Shown here: positions 50,656 to 60,572 of the stretch, in pieces
Layout of the letters: every line of letters starts with the position of its first letter
Numbering within the stretch: the first letter of the stretch is position 1
From: Nitrospirillum iridis
GTDB taxonomy: Bacteria; Pseudomonadota; Alphaproteobacteria; Azospirillales; Azospirillaceae
Reading direction: 5' to 3'
Length of the DNA: 64,000 nt
Assembly: GCF_014205765.1 (NCBI RefSeq)
Contig: NZ_JACIIZ010000003.1
Location: forward strand, 434,001 to 498,000
Made by a program: the position numbers and the translations under genes
The notes under the pieces: model-generated
Told to the model about the DNA's origin: nothing
The model's database searches: none
What the model saw: the letters and a program-made list of their open reading frames with translations, nothing else

Positions 50656-52009
50656 ACCGGCGTTTCCTCCAGGTGGCCCCCCTGCCGGCCCCATGCCGCC
50701 GCCGCCTGCTCGTCCTGGCCGGCGTCGCGGCCCTCGGCCTGGCCGCCTGTGACGATGGCAGCAAAAGCAGCGATCCCAACACCGAGGTCGGCCCCAACCC
50801 TACCCTGCCGGCGCAGAAGCAATACCTGATGCCGCCGATGACCGTGGCCAAAGTGGTCGGCTGGCGGGATGGCGAGACACCAGCCGTGGCCCAGGGCTTG
50901 AAAATCCGGGCGCTGGCTGGTGGGCTACAACACCCCCGGTCCCTCTACGTCCTGCCCAACGGCGACATCCTGGTGGTGGAGTCCGTGGCGCCCAAGGCCC
51001 CCGCAGCCAAGCGGCCCAAGGACCTGATCATGCAGTGGGTGGAATCGCTGGCCACCTCTGGCGGGAAGATCAAGGGCAGCAACCGCATCACCCTGCTGCG
51101 TGACGCGGACGGCGACGGCGTGCCGGAAACGCGGACGGTCTTCCTGGATCATTTGAACTCCCCCTTCGGCGTGGCACTGGTGGGCAATGATCTGTACGTC
51201 GCCGACACCGACGCCATCGTTCGTTATCCCTATACCCAGGGCGACACGCAGATCACAGCCCCCGGCACCATCCTGACACCCCTGCCCGGCGGCCCCATCG
51301 ACCATCATTGGACCAAGAGCCTGCTGGCCAGCCCGGACGGGTCGCTGCTGTATGTCGGCGTCGGGTCCAACAGCAACATCACCGAGAATGGCATCGAGGC
51401 GGAAAAGAACCGCGCCGCCATCCTGGAGGTGGAGCGCGCCACGGGCCGCTGGCGCGTCTACGCCGATGGCCTGCGCAACCCCAACGGGCTGAGTTGGGAG
51501 CCGCAGACCGGCGCCCTGTGGACCGTGGTGAATGAGCGGGACGAGCTGGGCCCCAACCTGGTGCCCGATTACATGACCTCCGTCCAGGACGGCGGGTTCT
51601 ATGGCTGGCCCTACAGCTATTATGGCCGGAACCTGGACCCACGGGTCAAGCCGCAGCGCCCGGACCTCGTGGACCGCGCCCTGGTGCCCGACTATGCGCT
51701 GGGCCCCCACGTCGCCCCCTGGGCATGGCCTTCTATACCGGCACCGCCCTGCCCGACGGCTATCGCGGTGGTGCCTTCGTCGGGGAACATGGCAGCTGGA
51801 ACCGAAATATTCCAAATGGATATAAAGTGGTCTTCATCCCCTTCAGCAACGGTAAGCCCAACGGCCAGCCCACGGATGTGGTGACCGGCTTCCTGGATCA
51901 GGAGGGGCAGGCCCGTGGCCGGCCGGTAGGCCTGGCGGTGGATAAGGGCGGCGCGCTTCTGATCGCCGACGATGTCGGGAACACCGTGTGGCGGGTGACG
52001 GCACAGTGA
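50652..52009 (+). pseudogene. PQQ-type sugar (sorbosone/glucose) dehydrogenase lipoprotein, frameshifted
   Basis: The first frame (50652-51884) encodes a lipoprotein signal (LAACDD) and a six-blade propeller of the sorbosone-dehydrogenase type: [94 protein letters not shown] and [12 protein letters not shown]. After HVAPWAWPS the reading loses family sense. The missing end ([27 protein letters not shown]...VWRVTAQ) continues in another frame to 52009. A single missing C in the run at 51715-51719 explains this. Either the gene is inactivated, about 94 residues from the end, or the sequence has an error there. Confidence 0.88.
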
Positions 52010-52027
52010 GCCGCGCTGCCGAGAATA

Positions 52028-52066
52028 AAAAGAGGGGGACCGGCAGCGGATGAGACCGGTCCCCCT
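52028..52066. terminator. Bidirectional terminator between sugar dehydrogenase and TonB receptor
   Basis: AGGGGGACCGG (52033-52043) pairs perfectly with CCGGTCCCCCT (52056-52066). Read on the minus strand, a CTCTTTTTATT tail follows, which gives a good terminator for the TonB receptor. The plus-strand tail is weaker. Confidence 0.8.
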
Positions 52067-52120
52067 TCCCTCAGGGAGGATAATCGCGTCGCCCGAAGGG
52101 AACTGAATTACATCAGATGA

Positions 52121-54535
52121 TTAGAATGTGACCTTCACCCCGCCATAGAAGGTGCGCGGCGCCCCCAGGGTCAGGGTGCGCGCATCGCTCAGGGTCCGTC
52201 CCAGGATGTCGCTGGCCCCGGACACCTCGAAATAGGTGCCGTAGCTGGCGTAGCGGCGATCGAACAGATTGTTGATGCCGCCGATGAACTGGATGTTGGG
52301 CAGCACCTGATAGGAGGTGCGCAGGTTCATGGTCCAGTAGGGCGTCAGCGGTGAATTCTGGTTGGCGTCATCACCCACCAGGTACTGGCTGCCGTAATAT
52401 TGAACGGCCCCGCCCACGCTCCAGGCGTCGGTCACCACCAGGTCGCCGCCCAGCTTAACCTGGTGGCGCGGGATGCCCGGCATCCGCGCGCCGCTGTGCA
52501 CGGTGATGGTGCCGTCGTCGGCGGCCGACGGATTGTTGGGCGACGCCAGCACGCCATCGAATTGGTAGGTGGCGTCCACGAAGCTGTAGTTGAGATAGAC
52601 CTGCCAGCTTTCCCTGGCATAGGTCAGGCCGGCGTCCACGCCCTGGCGGCGGGTGGACGGCACGTTGGTGTAGTAGCCGCGGCCCTGGATGGTGCTGGCC
52701 AGCGCCAGGATGTCATGGTCGCTGTCGGTGCGGAACAGGCCCACGGTCCAGTCCAGTCGGCCGGACGCCACCCCCTGGACGCCGCGGATGCCGGCTTCAT
52801 AGGTCTCGGCCACCACCTGGCGCAGCGGCGGGTCGGCCACCAGGGAATTCTCCAGCAGGCAGGGACGCAGGGGATCGGCGCAGTCCAGTTCCAACGGCGT
52901 GGGCGCCCGGTTGGACTGGGAATACCCACCGTAGACGCTGACCCCGTCGCCCAGGCGATAGGTCAGGCCGGCCTGCGGGTTCAGGTGGGTGTAGCGATTG
53001 TCGCTGTTCAGTTCCGGCGCCGACCCGCCCCGGTCGCGCATGCTGATGTCGGCCACGTTCAGGCGCAAGCCGGCGGTCAGGGACAGGGCCGGCGTCAGAT
53101 CCAGCGTGTCGGTGACGTAGGCGCCGTAGAAGTCGGTGGTGCCCGACAGCCAGACGGGGGCGTAGCCCAGATTGCCCAGGGTCCGGATGATGAGGCCGGC
53201 CCCGGCCACCTCATCGGCGTCGCCGCCCTGGGTGGTCACCGAGAGGTCGGGGTTGATGACGCCCAGGGTGCTGGTGGCGGTGAAACGGATATCGCTGTGG
53301 TCGATACTGCCGCCGGCGACGAAGCGGTTGCCCAGTCTCAGCAGCGGCCGGTCGCCGGTCAGTTGCAGTGACCCGCCCACGCCCGTGGTGTCGGTGGCGG
53401 TGCGGTCCAGCGTGCCATAGGTCGCGTCGTTGTTGTAGGCGAAGGTATGGCCCGCCAGATCGGTGATGACGAACTGGTTGCGGAAGGCCGTGGTCTTGCC
53501 GCCCGCCGGCGTGCCGAAGGCGTCGTCCTCCAGGCACAGCTTGCCGCCGTAGGAGGAACGGGCGCTGCACCTCTCGAAATTGCTGTCGTTGCCGTCCACG
53601 TGCTTCTGGCCGAAATGGCGGCCATAGACGTTGCCTTGCACGGCCCAGCCGGCGGCGATGTCCACTTTGCCGTTCAGCGCCAGCATGCCGCTGTCATTCT
53701 TGGTGGTCTGCGGCCAGGTGTAGACGGCGGTCTCGTCCGCCTGGATCATTTCCAGCGGCGTGGGGCCGACGACGCCCAGGCTGGACCGGGCGGCGGCGGC
53801 GATCAGGTGCAGCTCCGCGCCCTCGCCGCGCCAGCCGGCATCGGCGTAGAAGCGCTCCACGTCCGAGGCCGATTGCTTGCGCCAGCCGTCATCGCGCGCC
53901 GCCTCGCCCGCCAGGTATAGGCTGAAATTGCCGGACTGGTAGCCGAACTCAGCAGAACCCTGGACACGGCCGTTGCTGCCACCCAGCAACTCGGCGCTGG
54001 TGCCCTGGAAGGTGAAGCCGTTCTTCATCTCCAGGGTCACGGCACCACCCAGGGCGTTCAGGCCATAGGCCGGGTTGTTGGTCGCCAGCGTCAGGCGGTT
54101 GATCGCCACCTCCGGCGCCAGGTCCCAGTTGACGGTGTCACCGAAGGCCTCGTTCAGGCGCACGCCATTCTGGTAGACGGCGATACCCTGCGACGTTCCC
54201 TGCAAGGGGGAGACGGTGAAGCCGTGGAAGTGCAGGTCCTGGAACAGGGCGTTGCCCTGGCTGTCGGACAGGGAAAGTCCCGGCACCCGCTGCGCCATGG
54301 CATCCAGGATGGAGATGGAATGGCTGTGGGCGAAATCGTCGGCCGACAGCGTGGTGGCCGATGCCGGCAGCTTGTCCAGCGGCACGTTGGCCCCGGGCAG
54401 TGGCGTCGTCCCTATGACGATGATGTCGCTGAGGGCGGTGGGCGTACCATCGGGTGCGGGCAGATCAGCCGCCAGCGCCAAGGATGAACAGGTGGTGCAG
54501 AGCAGGAGCAGCAGGCCGGCCGGGATTTTTTTCAT
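52121..54535 (-). CDS. TonB-dependent outer-membrane receptor
   Basis: This 804-residue protein has a signal peptide (LALAAD, about residue 24), a TonB-box-like segment (ALSDIIVIGTTP), a plug domain (about 50-170; LDAMAQRVPGLSLSDSQGN, YGLNALGGAVTLEMKNGF) and a 22-strand-type barrel ending in the canonical C-terminal YGGVKVTF. The receptor type cannot be fixed from sequence; the plug resembles those of non-siderophore receptors as much as iron receptors. It is divergent from a two-component system, with a 14-bp palindrome in the gap, and convergent with the sugar dehydrogenase. Confidence 0.94.
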   Translation of the reverse strand: MKKIPAGLLLLLCTTCSSLALAADLPAPDGTPTALSDIIVIGTTPLPGANVPLDKLPASATTLSADDFAHSHSISILDAMAQRVPGLSLSDSQGNALFQDLHFHGFTVSPLQGTSQGIAVYQNGVRLNEAFGDTVNWDLAPEVAINRLTLATNNPAYGLNALGGAVTLEMKNGFTFQGTSAELLGGSNGRVQGSAEFGYQSGNFSLYLAGEAARDDGWRKQSASDVERFYADAGWRGEGAELHLIAAAARSSLGVVGPTPLEMIQADETAVYTWPQTTKNDSGMLALNGKVDIAAGWAVQGNVYGRHFGQKHVDGNDSNFERCSARSSYGGKLCLEDDAFGTPAGGKTTAFRNQFVITDLAGHTFAYNNDATYGTLDRTATDTTGVGGSLQLTGDRPLLRLGNRFVAGGSIDHSDIRFTATSTLGVINPDLSVTTQGGDADEVAGAGLIIRTLGNLGYAPVWLSGTTDFYGAYVTDTLDLTPALSLTAGLRLNVADISMRDRGGSAPELNSDNRYTHLNPQAGLTYRLGDGVSVYGGYSQSNRAPTPLELDCADPLRPCLLENSLVADPPLRQVVAETYEAGIRGVQGVASGRLDWTVGLFRTDSDHDILALASTIQGRGYYTNVPSTRRQGVDAGLTYARESWQVYLNYSFVDATYQFDGVLASPNNPSAADDGTITVHSGARMPGIPRHQVKLGGDLVVTDAWSVGGAVQYYGSQYLVGDDANQNSPLTPYWTMNLRTSYQVLPNIQFIGGINNLFDRRYASYGTYFEVSGASDILGRTLSDARTLTLGAPRTFYGGVKVTF

Positions 54536-54614
54536 TATAGGGCGCACCAATGGGGTGAGGCTGACGCTACGGTAGCCTTGATGGCCGCGTCCGATCCATG
54601 GGCCCCCTTCCCGA

Positions 54615-54628
54615 TTTTCCCGGGAAAA
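54615..54628. promoter_or_regulatory. 14-bp palindrome between TonB receptor and histidine kinase
   Basis: TTTTCCCGGGAAAA is a perfect palindrome, flanked on both sides by further TTCCCGA copies. It lies 80 bases upstream of the receptor start and 124 bases upstream of the kinase start, a suitable place for a shared operator, perhaps of the adjacent response regulator. Confidence 0.5.
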
Positions 54629-54751
54629 ATTCCCGATATCACGGCGGTTGTTGCACGGCGGGGCCAAGCACCTGTTAGATGGGGCTCGGGAGGCGCCGGC
54701 CGCGGACAAGCGGCGGCATTTCAAGGCAGCGGGAAACGGGGGCTCAACCTC

Positions 54752-56131
54752 ATGTCGCTTCGGATCCGTCTGGTCCTGTCCATCGCCCTGTTGCTGCTGG
54801 TCAGCCTGGCCACCGGCGGTGCCGCCGCCTGGCTGCGGGCGGAGCATTCGGTGCGCACGGAAATGGAGGCGGCCCTGTCCGTGGGCCAGCACACCATCAG
54901 CAGCGCCCTGGCCCATTTGGCCGTCCGCCCCGCCGACCAACCGGGCGACGAGGACATGGCCACCATCCTGACCCGGCTGGTGCGGGCCTTCAACGGCGAC
55001 CGCCACCTGAAGGTCAGCCTGCGCCGGCCGGGGGGAAGCGCCATCGCCACCTCCACCCTGGCTTCACCCGACCATGCCGCCCCGGCTTGGTTCGTCCGCT
55101 CCCTGGACGTGCCGCAATTGAGCGCCGAGATGCCCCTGCCCGGTGTCTCCGGCGATGGACTATGGCTGCGCCTGGAAACCGACCCGGCGGGCGAGGCGTC
55201 GGAGGTCTGGGGCGAACTGGGCGACGACGCCGTCATGATGCTGCTGTTCAGCGCGCTGGCCCTGCCCATGGTTTACTGGACGCTGGGCCGGGCCTTGCGC
55301 GCCGTCGACCGGCTGTCCAAGGCCTTCGCTGAGGTGGGCCAGGGGGCGGAGATGGCCCGCCCGGTGACGGAGGCGGGCCCGCCGGAGCTGCGGCGCCTGG
55401 CTGTGGGGTTCAACCGCATGATCGCGCGCCTGGCGGCGGCGGAGGCGCGCAACCGCCGCCTGCACGAGCAGTTGCAAACCATCCAGGAGGAGGAACGGGC
55501 CGACCTCGCCCGCGACCTGCATGACGAGGTCGGGCCTTATCTGTTCGCCATCAATGTCGACGTCACCGCCTTGCTGGCGGCGGCGGAGCGATCGGGCGAC
55601 GCGGTGGCCCTGGAACAGGCGCGCGCCGCGCGTGAGGCCGTGGCCCACGTGCAGCAGGAGGTGAAGGCCATCCTGGGCCGCCTGCGCCCCCCGGGTTTGA
55701 GCGATCTGGGCCTGGATGCCGCCCTGAACAACCTGGCCGCCTTCTGGCGCGCCCGCCGGCCGGACGTCGACATCGCTGTCACGGTGGCGCCCGACCTGCG
55801 GCTGGGCGAGGCGGGGGACACGGCAATCTACCGGGTGGTGCAGGAAAGCCTGAGCAACGCCGTCCGCCACGGCCGCCCCCACACCGTCGCGGTCACGGTA
55901 CTCCCCACCCCCGCCGACGGGGTGGCGGTCGAGGTCGTCGATGATGGGGAGGGCCTGCCCCCGGAGGGCGCGCCCGACACCGGTTATGGCCTGCGCGGCA
56001 TGGCTGAACGGGTGGCCGCCCTGGGCGGCAGCCTGGAGGTGGGCAATCGGCCGGAGGGAGGCGTCCGCGTACGCGCCCTGCTGCCCCTGACGGGAAGCGT
56101 CGACGCCCTGACAGCGCGGGAGGCGGCGTGA
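54752..56131 (+). CDS. NarL-class sensor histidine kinase (HisKA_3)
   Basis: This 459-residue membrane kinase has a first helix (residues 5-28), a periplasmic region of about 135 residues, a second helix near 165-185, a HAMP segment (RALRAVDRLSKAFAEVGQG) and a HisKA_3 H-box (EEERADLARDLHDEVGPYLFAINVDV). The HATPase follows (VQESLSNAVRHG, VVDDGEGLPP, GYGLRGMAERV). ATG 54752 coincides with the start of the first helix; a frame from 54578 is not supported. It is followed at 17 bases by its response regulator. Confidence 0.93.
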   Translation: MSLRIRLVLSIALLLLVSLATGGAAAWLRAEHSVRTEMEAALSVGQHTISSALAHLAVRPADQPGDEDMATILTRLVRAFNGDRHLKVSLRRPGGSAIATSTLASPDHAAPAWFVRSLDVPQLSAEMPLPGVSGDGLWLRLETDPAGEASEVWGELGDDAVMMLLFSALALPMVYWTLGRALRAVDRLSKAFAEVGQGAEMARPVTEAGPPELRRLAVGFNRMIARLAAAEARNRRLHEQLQTIQEEERADLARDLHDEVGPYLFAINVDVTALLAAAERSGDAVALEQARAAREAVAHVQQEVKAILGRLRPPGLSDLGLDAALNNLAAFWRARRPDVDIAVTVAPDLRLGEAGDTAIYRVVQESLSNAVRHGRPHTVAVTVLPTPADGVAVEVVDDGEGLPPEGAPDTGYGLRGMAERVAALGGSLEVGNRPEGGVRVRALLPLTGSVDALTAREAA

Positions 56132-56148
56132 ACGCCGGAGGGAGCGAC

Positions 56149-56766
56149 ATGAAACTTCTGCTTGTCGATGACCACGCCATCGTGCGCGCCGGCCTCCGGC
56201 GCCTGCTGGCGCCCCTGCCCGGCGTCAGCATCGCCGAGGCCGCGACCGGCCGTGACGCCCTGGTCCGCTATCGCGAGGACCGGCCGGATATCGTACTGCT
56301 GGATTTGAACCTGCCGGGGGTTGGCGGACTGGAACTGCTGCAGCGCCTGCTGATCGAGGACCCCACGGCCTGCGTCCTGATCTTCAGCATGCATGCCGAG
56401 GCGCTCTACGCCTCGCGCGCCCTGGCGGCCGGCGCCAAGGGCTATATGAGCAAGAACGCCGACCCGGACGAACTACTGGCCGCCATCCGCCGGCTGGCCG
56501 ATGGCGGCCGCTATGTCGAGAACGAGATCGCCCAGGAACTGGCCGTGCACGGCATGCCGGCCGGCCACCCGGCCCAGCGCCTGACGGAACGTGACCTGGA
56601 AATCCTGCGCCTGCTGGGCGAGGGCCGGGCCCTGGCGGACATCGCCAGCGAGCTGGGCGTGGGATACAAGACCATCGCCAACACCTGCACCGCCATCAAG
56701 GCGAAGCTGGGCGTGGCCCGCACCGCCGACCTGATCCGCCTGTCCATCGAGATGGGGGTGAGCTGA
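56149..56766 (+). CDS. NarL/UhpA-type response regulator
   Basis: This 205-residue protein has a receiver domain (LLLVDDHAIVRAGLRRLL, phospho-Asp in DIVLLDLNLPG, Lys in YMSKNAD) and a LuxR helix-turn-helix (LTERDLEILRLLGEGRALADIASELGVGYKTIANTCTAIKAKLGV). ATG 56149 has a perfect GGAGGGA site, better than GTG 56128. It probably regulates the divergent TonB receptor, or a target outside the window. Confidence 0.95.
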   Translation: MKLLLVDDHAIVRAGLRRLLAPLPGVSIAEAATGRDALVRYREDRPDIVLLDLNLPGVGGLELLQRLLIEDPTACVLIFSMHAEALYASRALAAGAKGYMSKNADPDELLAAIRRLADGGRYVENEIAQELAVHGMPAGHPAQRLTERDLEILRLLGEGRALADIASELGVGYKTIANTCTAIKAKLGVARTADLIRLSIEMGVS

Positions 56767-56868
56767 CCAGCCCCGCGAATGGCATCGGGGCGGTGATCCG
56801 ACGGCCTGGCGGGGGCGTATCGGTCACCGTGTCCGGTCGACTGCCGGGACCGTTGGGATGGAGGGGGC

Positions 56869-57297
56869 ATGTTGCGATACGGCCAAGGGGTGATCCTTGC
56901 GGGTCTTGGCATCGTGTTCTGGGCGGCGGCGCTGGCCTGGGTGCGGGCGATTCCCATGGCATTGACCGATCCGGCCTGGAACATCCTCAATTTCGCCGGC
57001 GCCGTATCGGTCGCCTGGACCTGTGTGTTGCTCATTCGCCGCGTGGCCGGCTTGGCGCCGGACCAGCTGATGGCGGGCATGGGCTTGGTCGGCGCCGTGG
57101 CCATGACCCTCGACGGCGCCGTGCTGAACTGGGCCCCGCGGATGTACGGGCCGGACGACACCGTGACGCGGCTGGCGGCCGGCTGGTTGCTGTGGGGATA
57201 TGGGTTGAGCCTGGCCATCGCCCTGGCGATGGCCAGGGCCGGAAGACGCCGCCCAAGCGCGGCGACGCCCTCCGGCGATGGCGTCACGCCGCCTTGA
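56869..57297 (+). CDS. Four-helix membrane protein of unknown function
   Basis: This 142-residue protein has four hydrophobic helices ([81 protein letters not shown]) with Asp and Trp residues near the third and fourth. GGAGGGGG precedes ATG 56869. The layout resembles the small DUF5367-like membrane proteins, but this is not certain. Its last 14 bases overlap the convergent chemoreceptor gene. Confidence 0.75.
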   Translation: MLRYGQGVILAGLGIVFWAAALAWVRAIPMALTDPAWNILNFAGAVSVAWTCVLLIRRVAGLAPDQLMAGMGLVGAVAMTLDGAVLNWAPRMYGPDDTVTRLAAGWLLWGYGLSLAIALAMARAGRRRPSAATPSGDGVTPP

Positions 57298-59356
57298 TGG
57301 TGGTGACGAAGCCGTTGACCACGGTGCGCAAGGTATCGGCCTCACGCCCCAGCACGTCGGAGGAGCTGAGGACGCTGCGCGCGGCCGTGCCCGTCTCGTC
57401 CGCCGCGGCGCGCACGCCGGTGATGTTGGCGGAAACCTCGCGCGTGCCGACGGAAGCCTCCTGCACATTGCGGGCGATCTCCCGCGTGGCGGCACCCTGT
57501 TCCTCCACCGCGGAGGCCACCCCGGTGGTGATCTGGCTCATCGCCACGATGGTGGCGGTGATGCCGTCGATCGCGGACGCGGCGCGCGCCGTCTCATCCT
57601 GAATGGCACTGACCTGGGCCTGGATTTCCTCCGTCGCTTTGGCGGTCTGATTAGCCAGCGCCTTAACCTCGGAGGCCACGACAGCGAATCCCTTGCCGGC
57701 CTCTCCGGCGCGGGCGGCCTCGATGGTGGCGTTCAGGGCCAGCAGGTTGGTCTGGCTGGCGATATCGGTGATCAGCTTGACCACGTCGCCGATGCGTTGC
57801 GCCGCCATCACCAGGCCGTCTATGGATTGCTTGGTGCTGGACGCCTCGCGCACCGCCGCGTCGGACGTGGTTGTGGCGGTGGACATCTGGCGGGCGATTT
57901 CGGCGATGGACTGGTGAAGCTCCTCAGCCGCGGCCGCGACCGTCTGGACATTGGCCGAAGTTTCTTCCGCCGCCCCGGCGACGGTGTTGGACAGGGCGAT
58001 GGTGTCGCCGGCCGACAAGGTCAGGCTGTCCGCCGCCCCGCGCAGCGACCGTTCCGCACCGGTGAAACCGGCCACCACCTGGTCAATGGAGATGGCGAAA
58101 TCGTGGGTCGCGGCCTCCATCCGAACACGGCGTTGCTCCTTGGCCGCGTCCTCGGTGCGCTGGCGCTCGGCCAAGATGTCCGCCTCCTTGGCATTGGCGC
58201 GCAAGGTGGAGATGGCGCCAGCCATCTCACCAATCTCATCCGTCCGTGCTGTCATCGGCACCGCCAGGTCATGGTCGCCGCCCGCGATGTTCATCACCAC
58301 CTGTGTCAGCACCGATAGCGGCCCCGTGACCCGATGGCCTACCAGCCAGACGATGCCGACCAGGACACCGCCGGCGATCAGCAACAGCAGGGTCACCAGC
58401 ATCAGTGCCGTACGGGCGCTGGCATATTGCGCGTCGGCCAGGCGCATCGCCTCGGCGATGGCAGCGTCACGGATGCCCAGGATGGACGCCAGTTGCGGCA
58501 CGCTGGTGCGCCGGTATTCGACCACGTCAACCGGATACGGTACACCGGCGGCGCTCGCCTCCAGCACTTTGGCGCGAAGGGCGCCGAATGTGCCCTTATA
58601 GCCCTGTCGTGCCGCCTCGGCCGCCTTCAGCAGGCTCTCGGGCGTGCCAGCCAGGGCCAGTTGGCCCTCCACCCGCCCTTCCAGATCGTCAAGATGCCCC
58701 TGGAAGACCTGAATGTCCCGGGCGGCCTGCGGCCCTATGGGCTTGCCGCTGTTCAGCGCCTGCAACAGCAATGAGGACTGTCGGCCCGCATAGTCACGGT
58801 AGGACCAGGCCAGGATGGCGATATTGGCGTAGTGCCCCGCTTCTGGCGCGCGCTGCAATAATGACCGGCCTGTGGCGTTCAGTTCAGCGTTGATATCGGC
58901 CATGATGGCAAACATCCCCCTGACATAGGCATCGACCTCGCCCGCCGGGCGGTCCGCCAGGGGGCGGGCCAGCAGTCCGTCGACAGCGCTCCGCTGGGCC
59001 GACAGCCGGCCGTCCAGGGAGGACAAGAGCGACTTCAGATTGTCTTTGACGCCGACATCCTCCTTGGCCATCAGGTCAACCAGCGCCTTGCGCGCGGCGT
59101 CGGACTTGGCGCGTTGTTCCTTCACGAGCGCCAGGGTCGCGGGATCCGCGCTGCCCAGCGCCACCAGGGTGGGACCGCGCTCCACCGCCAAATTTTCCGT
59201 CATGCTGCCCAGCGCCGCCATGAAGCGGGCCAGGCCCTGCGCGTCCGAGGCCGCGACCGCTACGCGCCACTGCTCCAACGCCACCACGGCGCCCAACACC
59301 AGCATCAGCACGGCCACGCCCGCCAGGCACGATGCGATCAATCTACGGATGGTCAC
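57284..59356 (-). CDS. Methyl-accepting chemotaxis protein
   Basis: This 690-residue receptor has an N-terminal helix (residues 7-27), a long helical periplasmic region (about 28-320; [18 protein letters not shown] suggests a nitrate/nitrite-sensing-type fold), a second helix (about 318-340), a HAMP domain and a cytoplasmic MCP signalling domain. The hairpin tip [38 protein letters not shown] is intact. The start is GTG 59356. It would feed a CheA/CheW complex; none is encoded here. Confidence 0.95.
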   Translation of the reverse strand: MTIRRLIASCLAGVAVLMLVLGAVVALEQWRVAVAASDAQGLARFMAALGSMTENLAVERGPTLVALGSADPATLALVKEQRAKSDAARKALVDLMAKEDVGVKDNLKSLLSSLDGRLSAQRSAVDGLLARPLADRPAGEVDAYVRGMFAIMADINAELNATGRSLLQRAPEAGHYANIAILAWSYRDYAGRQSSLLLQALNSGKPIGPQAARDIQVFQGHLDDLEGRVEGQLALAGTPESLLKAAEAARQGYKGTFGALRAKVLEASAAGVPYPVDVVEYRRTSVPQLASILGIRDAAIAEAMRLADAQYASARTALMLVTLLLLIAGGVLVGIVWLVGHRVTGPLSVLTQVVMNIAGGDHDLAVPMTARTDEIGEMAGAISTLRANAKEADILAERQRTEDAAKEQRRVRMEAATHDFAISIDQVVAGFTGAERSLRGAADSLTLSAGDTIALSNTVAGAAEETSANVQTVAAAAEELHQSIAEIARQMSTATTTSDAAVREASSTKQSIDGLVMAAQRIGDVVKLITDIASQTNLLALNATIEAARAGEAGKGFAVVASEVKALANQTAKATEEIQAQVSAIQDETARAASAIDGITATIVAMSQITTGVASAVEEQGAATREIARNVQEASVGTREVSANITGVRAAADETGTAARSVLSSSDVLGREADTLRTVVNGFVTTIKAA

Positions 59357-59765
59357 CGGACGTCTCCCCGTTACGTTCCTGGCGGCGTTCTTCGACCGCC
59401 GACATCACCCACGGCCGCTGTCCCGCAACAGCCAACCGAAGTGGTTAATCCCGAGTTCACAGGGTGGGGGCAAAGCGCTGAACAAACCGTTAAGGCCAGG
59501 CCGGGCTTCAGCCATCGTCCGTTGGGTCTCGGCCGTCACATTCAGGCCAGCAATAGGACATGTTCGAACTATCGATTTGATGGTCTGCAGCGGCGGATGA
59601 TATCCCCGGTTAAGGAGGAGGCCGCCTAATAATCGTCCTGGAAGACGCCTGAGAACCGCCGGGAACCCTTGTGAATTCCTCGGGCATCAAGCGGCCAACC
59701 CGCCGCCCCACCTTTCGGCGTCACCCATCAGTCGACGCCTTTCCACCAACGAGTTCTACTGGGAT
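59357..59765. other. Intergenic region between chemoreceptor and VOC gene
   Basis: These 409 bases contain no frame with coding character that I can support and no strong hairpin terminator. The part next to 59357 should hold the chemoreceptor promoter. A GGAGGAGG tract near 59612 is not followed by a usable start codon. Confidence 0.4.
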
Positions 59766-59780
59766 ATGGTGACTCGGACT

Positions 59781-60215
59781 ATGCCGACGTATCAATACTG
59801 GCACCATCACGGGGCCATCAGCGTTCCGGATTTGGAAGCCGCCATCGCCTGGTATGATTCCGTGCTGGGCTTCAAGTTGGAACGGCGCATCCGTATCGAT
59901 GCCATTCCGGCCGACGTGGCCTTCGTGCGCAACGGGCCGTTGCGCATGGAGATCTTCCAGGTGCCGGAAGCGCATCCCCTGCCCGACGAACGCCGCATTC
60001 CCAACCAGGACCTGAAGACGCATGGCAATAAGCACGTGTCCTTCGCCACGGACGACGTGCACGCGCTTGCCGATGAGCTGCGGCGGCGGGGCGCCGACAT
60101 CGTCTTCGTTGCCGATTTCGAATGGGGTTCCAACGTCTTCCTGCGCGACAACGCCGGCAACCTGATCGAGTTCGTGCAGGAAAAGCCGGAAACGGAAACG
60201 CGGGCTCATCTTTAG
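59781..60215 (+). CDS. VOC (glyoxalase/dioxygenase) family protein
   Basis: This 144-residue protein has the paired beta-alpha-beta-beta-beta modules of the VOC fold. Metal-ligand candidates are His in YWHHHGAISVPDLEAAIAWYDSVLGF, His in NKHVSFATDDVHAL and Glu in GNLIEFVQ. Members include lactoylglutathione lyases, dioxygenases and resistance proteins. The start may be ATG 59781 or ATG 59766; neither has a strong ribosome site. A strong terminator follows. Confidence 0.88.
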   Translation: MPTYQYWHHHGAISVPDLEAAIAWYDSVLGFKLERRIRIDAIPADVAFVRNGPLRMEIFQVPEAHPLPDERRIPNQDLKTHGNKHVSFATDDVHALADELRRRGADIVFVADFEWGSNVFLRDNAGNLIEFVQEKPETETRAHL

Positions 60216-60292
60216 GCCCGGGTGCGATCATGGATGATCGCGCCCCGGTCGTGACTTGTTCACGAGAGAGAGGGCGAGGCCAGGCGTCTCAG

Positions 60293-60333
60293 GAACAACC
60301 CCGCGCAATCCCGTGCGCGGGGTTGTTCTTTTT
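60293..60333 (+). terminator. Strong intrinsic terminator
   Basis: GAACAACCCCGCGC (60293-60306) pairs perfectly with GCGCGGGGTTGTTC (60315-60328) over an 8-nt loop and is followed by TTTTTAAA. It ends transcription of the VOC gene. Confidence 0.93.
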
Positions 60334-60341
60334 AAATCAGC

Positions 60342-60569
60342 TCATTTGGCAGCTTTCTTCGCTGCTGGTTTGAATAGGAAGCGCAGCAGGAACAGGACCA
60401 GCTTGAAGTTCAGCATCCTCAGCAGCGCCCGCGCCTCCTCCGGTCGCAGCTTGGCGGTCATGGGCATCGCGCCGAAGATCTTGCCTTTGATGACCAGGGT
60501 ATCGCCCTCACCACTGATGCTGGCGACTGTCATCAGTTCCTTATTGTCGGCTCCATAGATCTTGACCAT
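60342..60569 (-). CDS. Small hypothetical protein (75 aa) in the CrtI-like operon
   Basis: This 75-residue protein has a short beta-rich N-terminal half (VKIYGADNKELMTVASISGEGDTLVIKGKIFGAMPMTAKL), then an amphipathic or membrane-associated helix (LLRMLNFKLVLFLLRFLFKP) and a Lys/Ala tail. ATG 60569 lies 3 bases after the oxidoreductase stop, so it is co-translated with it. The family is not one I can name; it may be a partner or membrane tether of the oxidoreductase. Confidence 0.75.
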   Translation of the reverse strand: MVKIYGADNKELMTVASISGEGDTLVIKGKIFGAMPMTAKLRPEEARALLRMLNFKLVLFLLRFLFKPAAKKAAK

Positions 60570-60572
60570 GGC

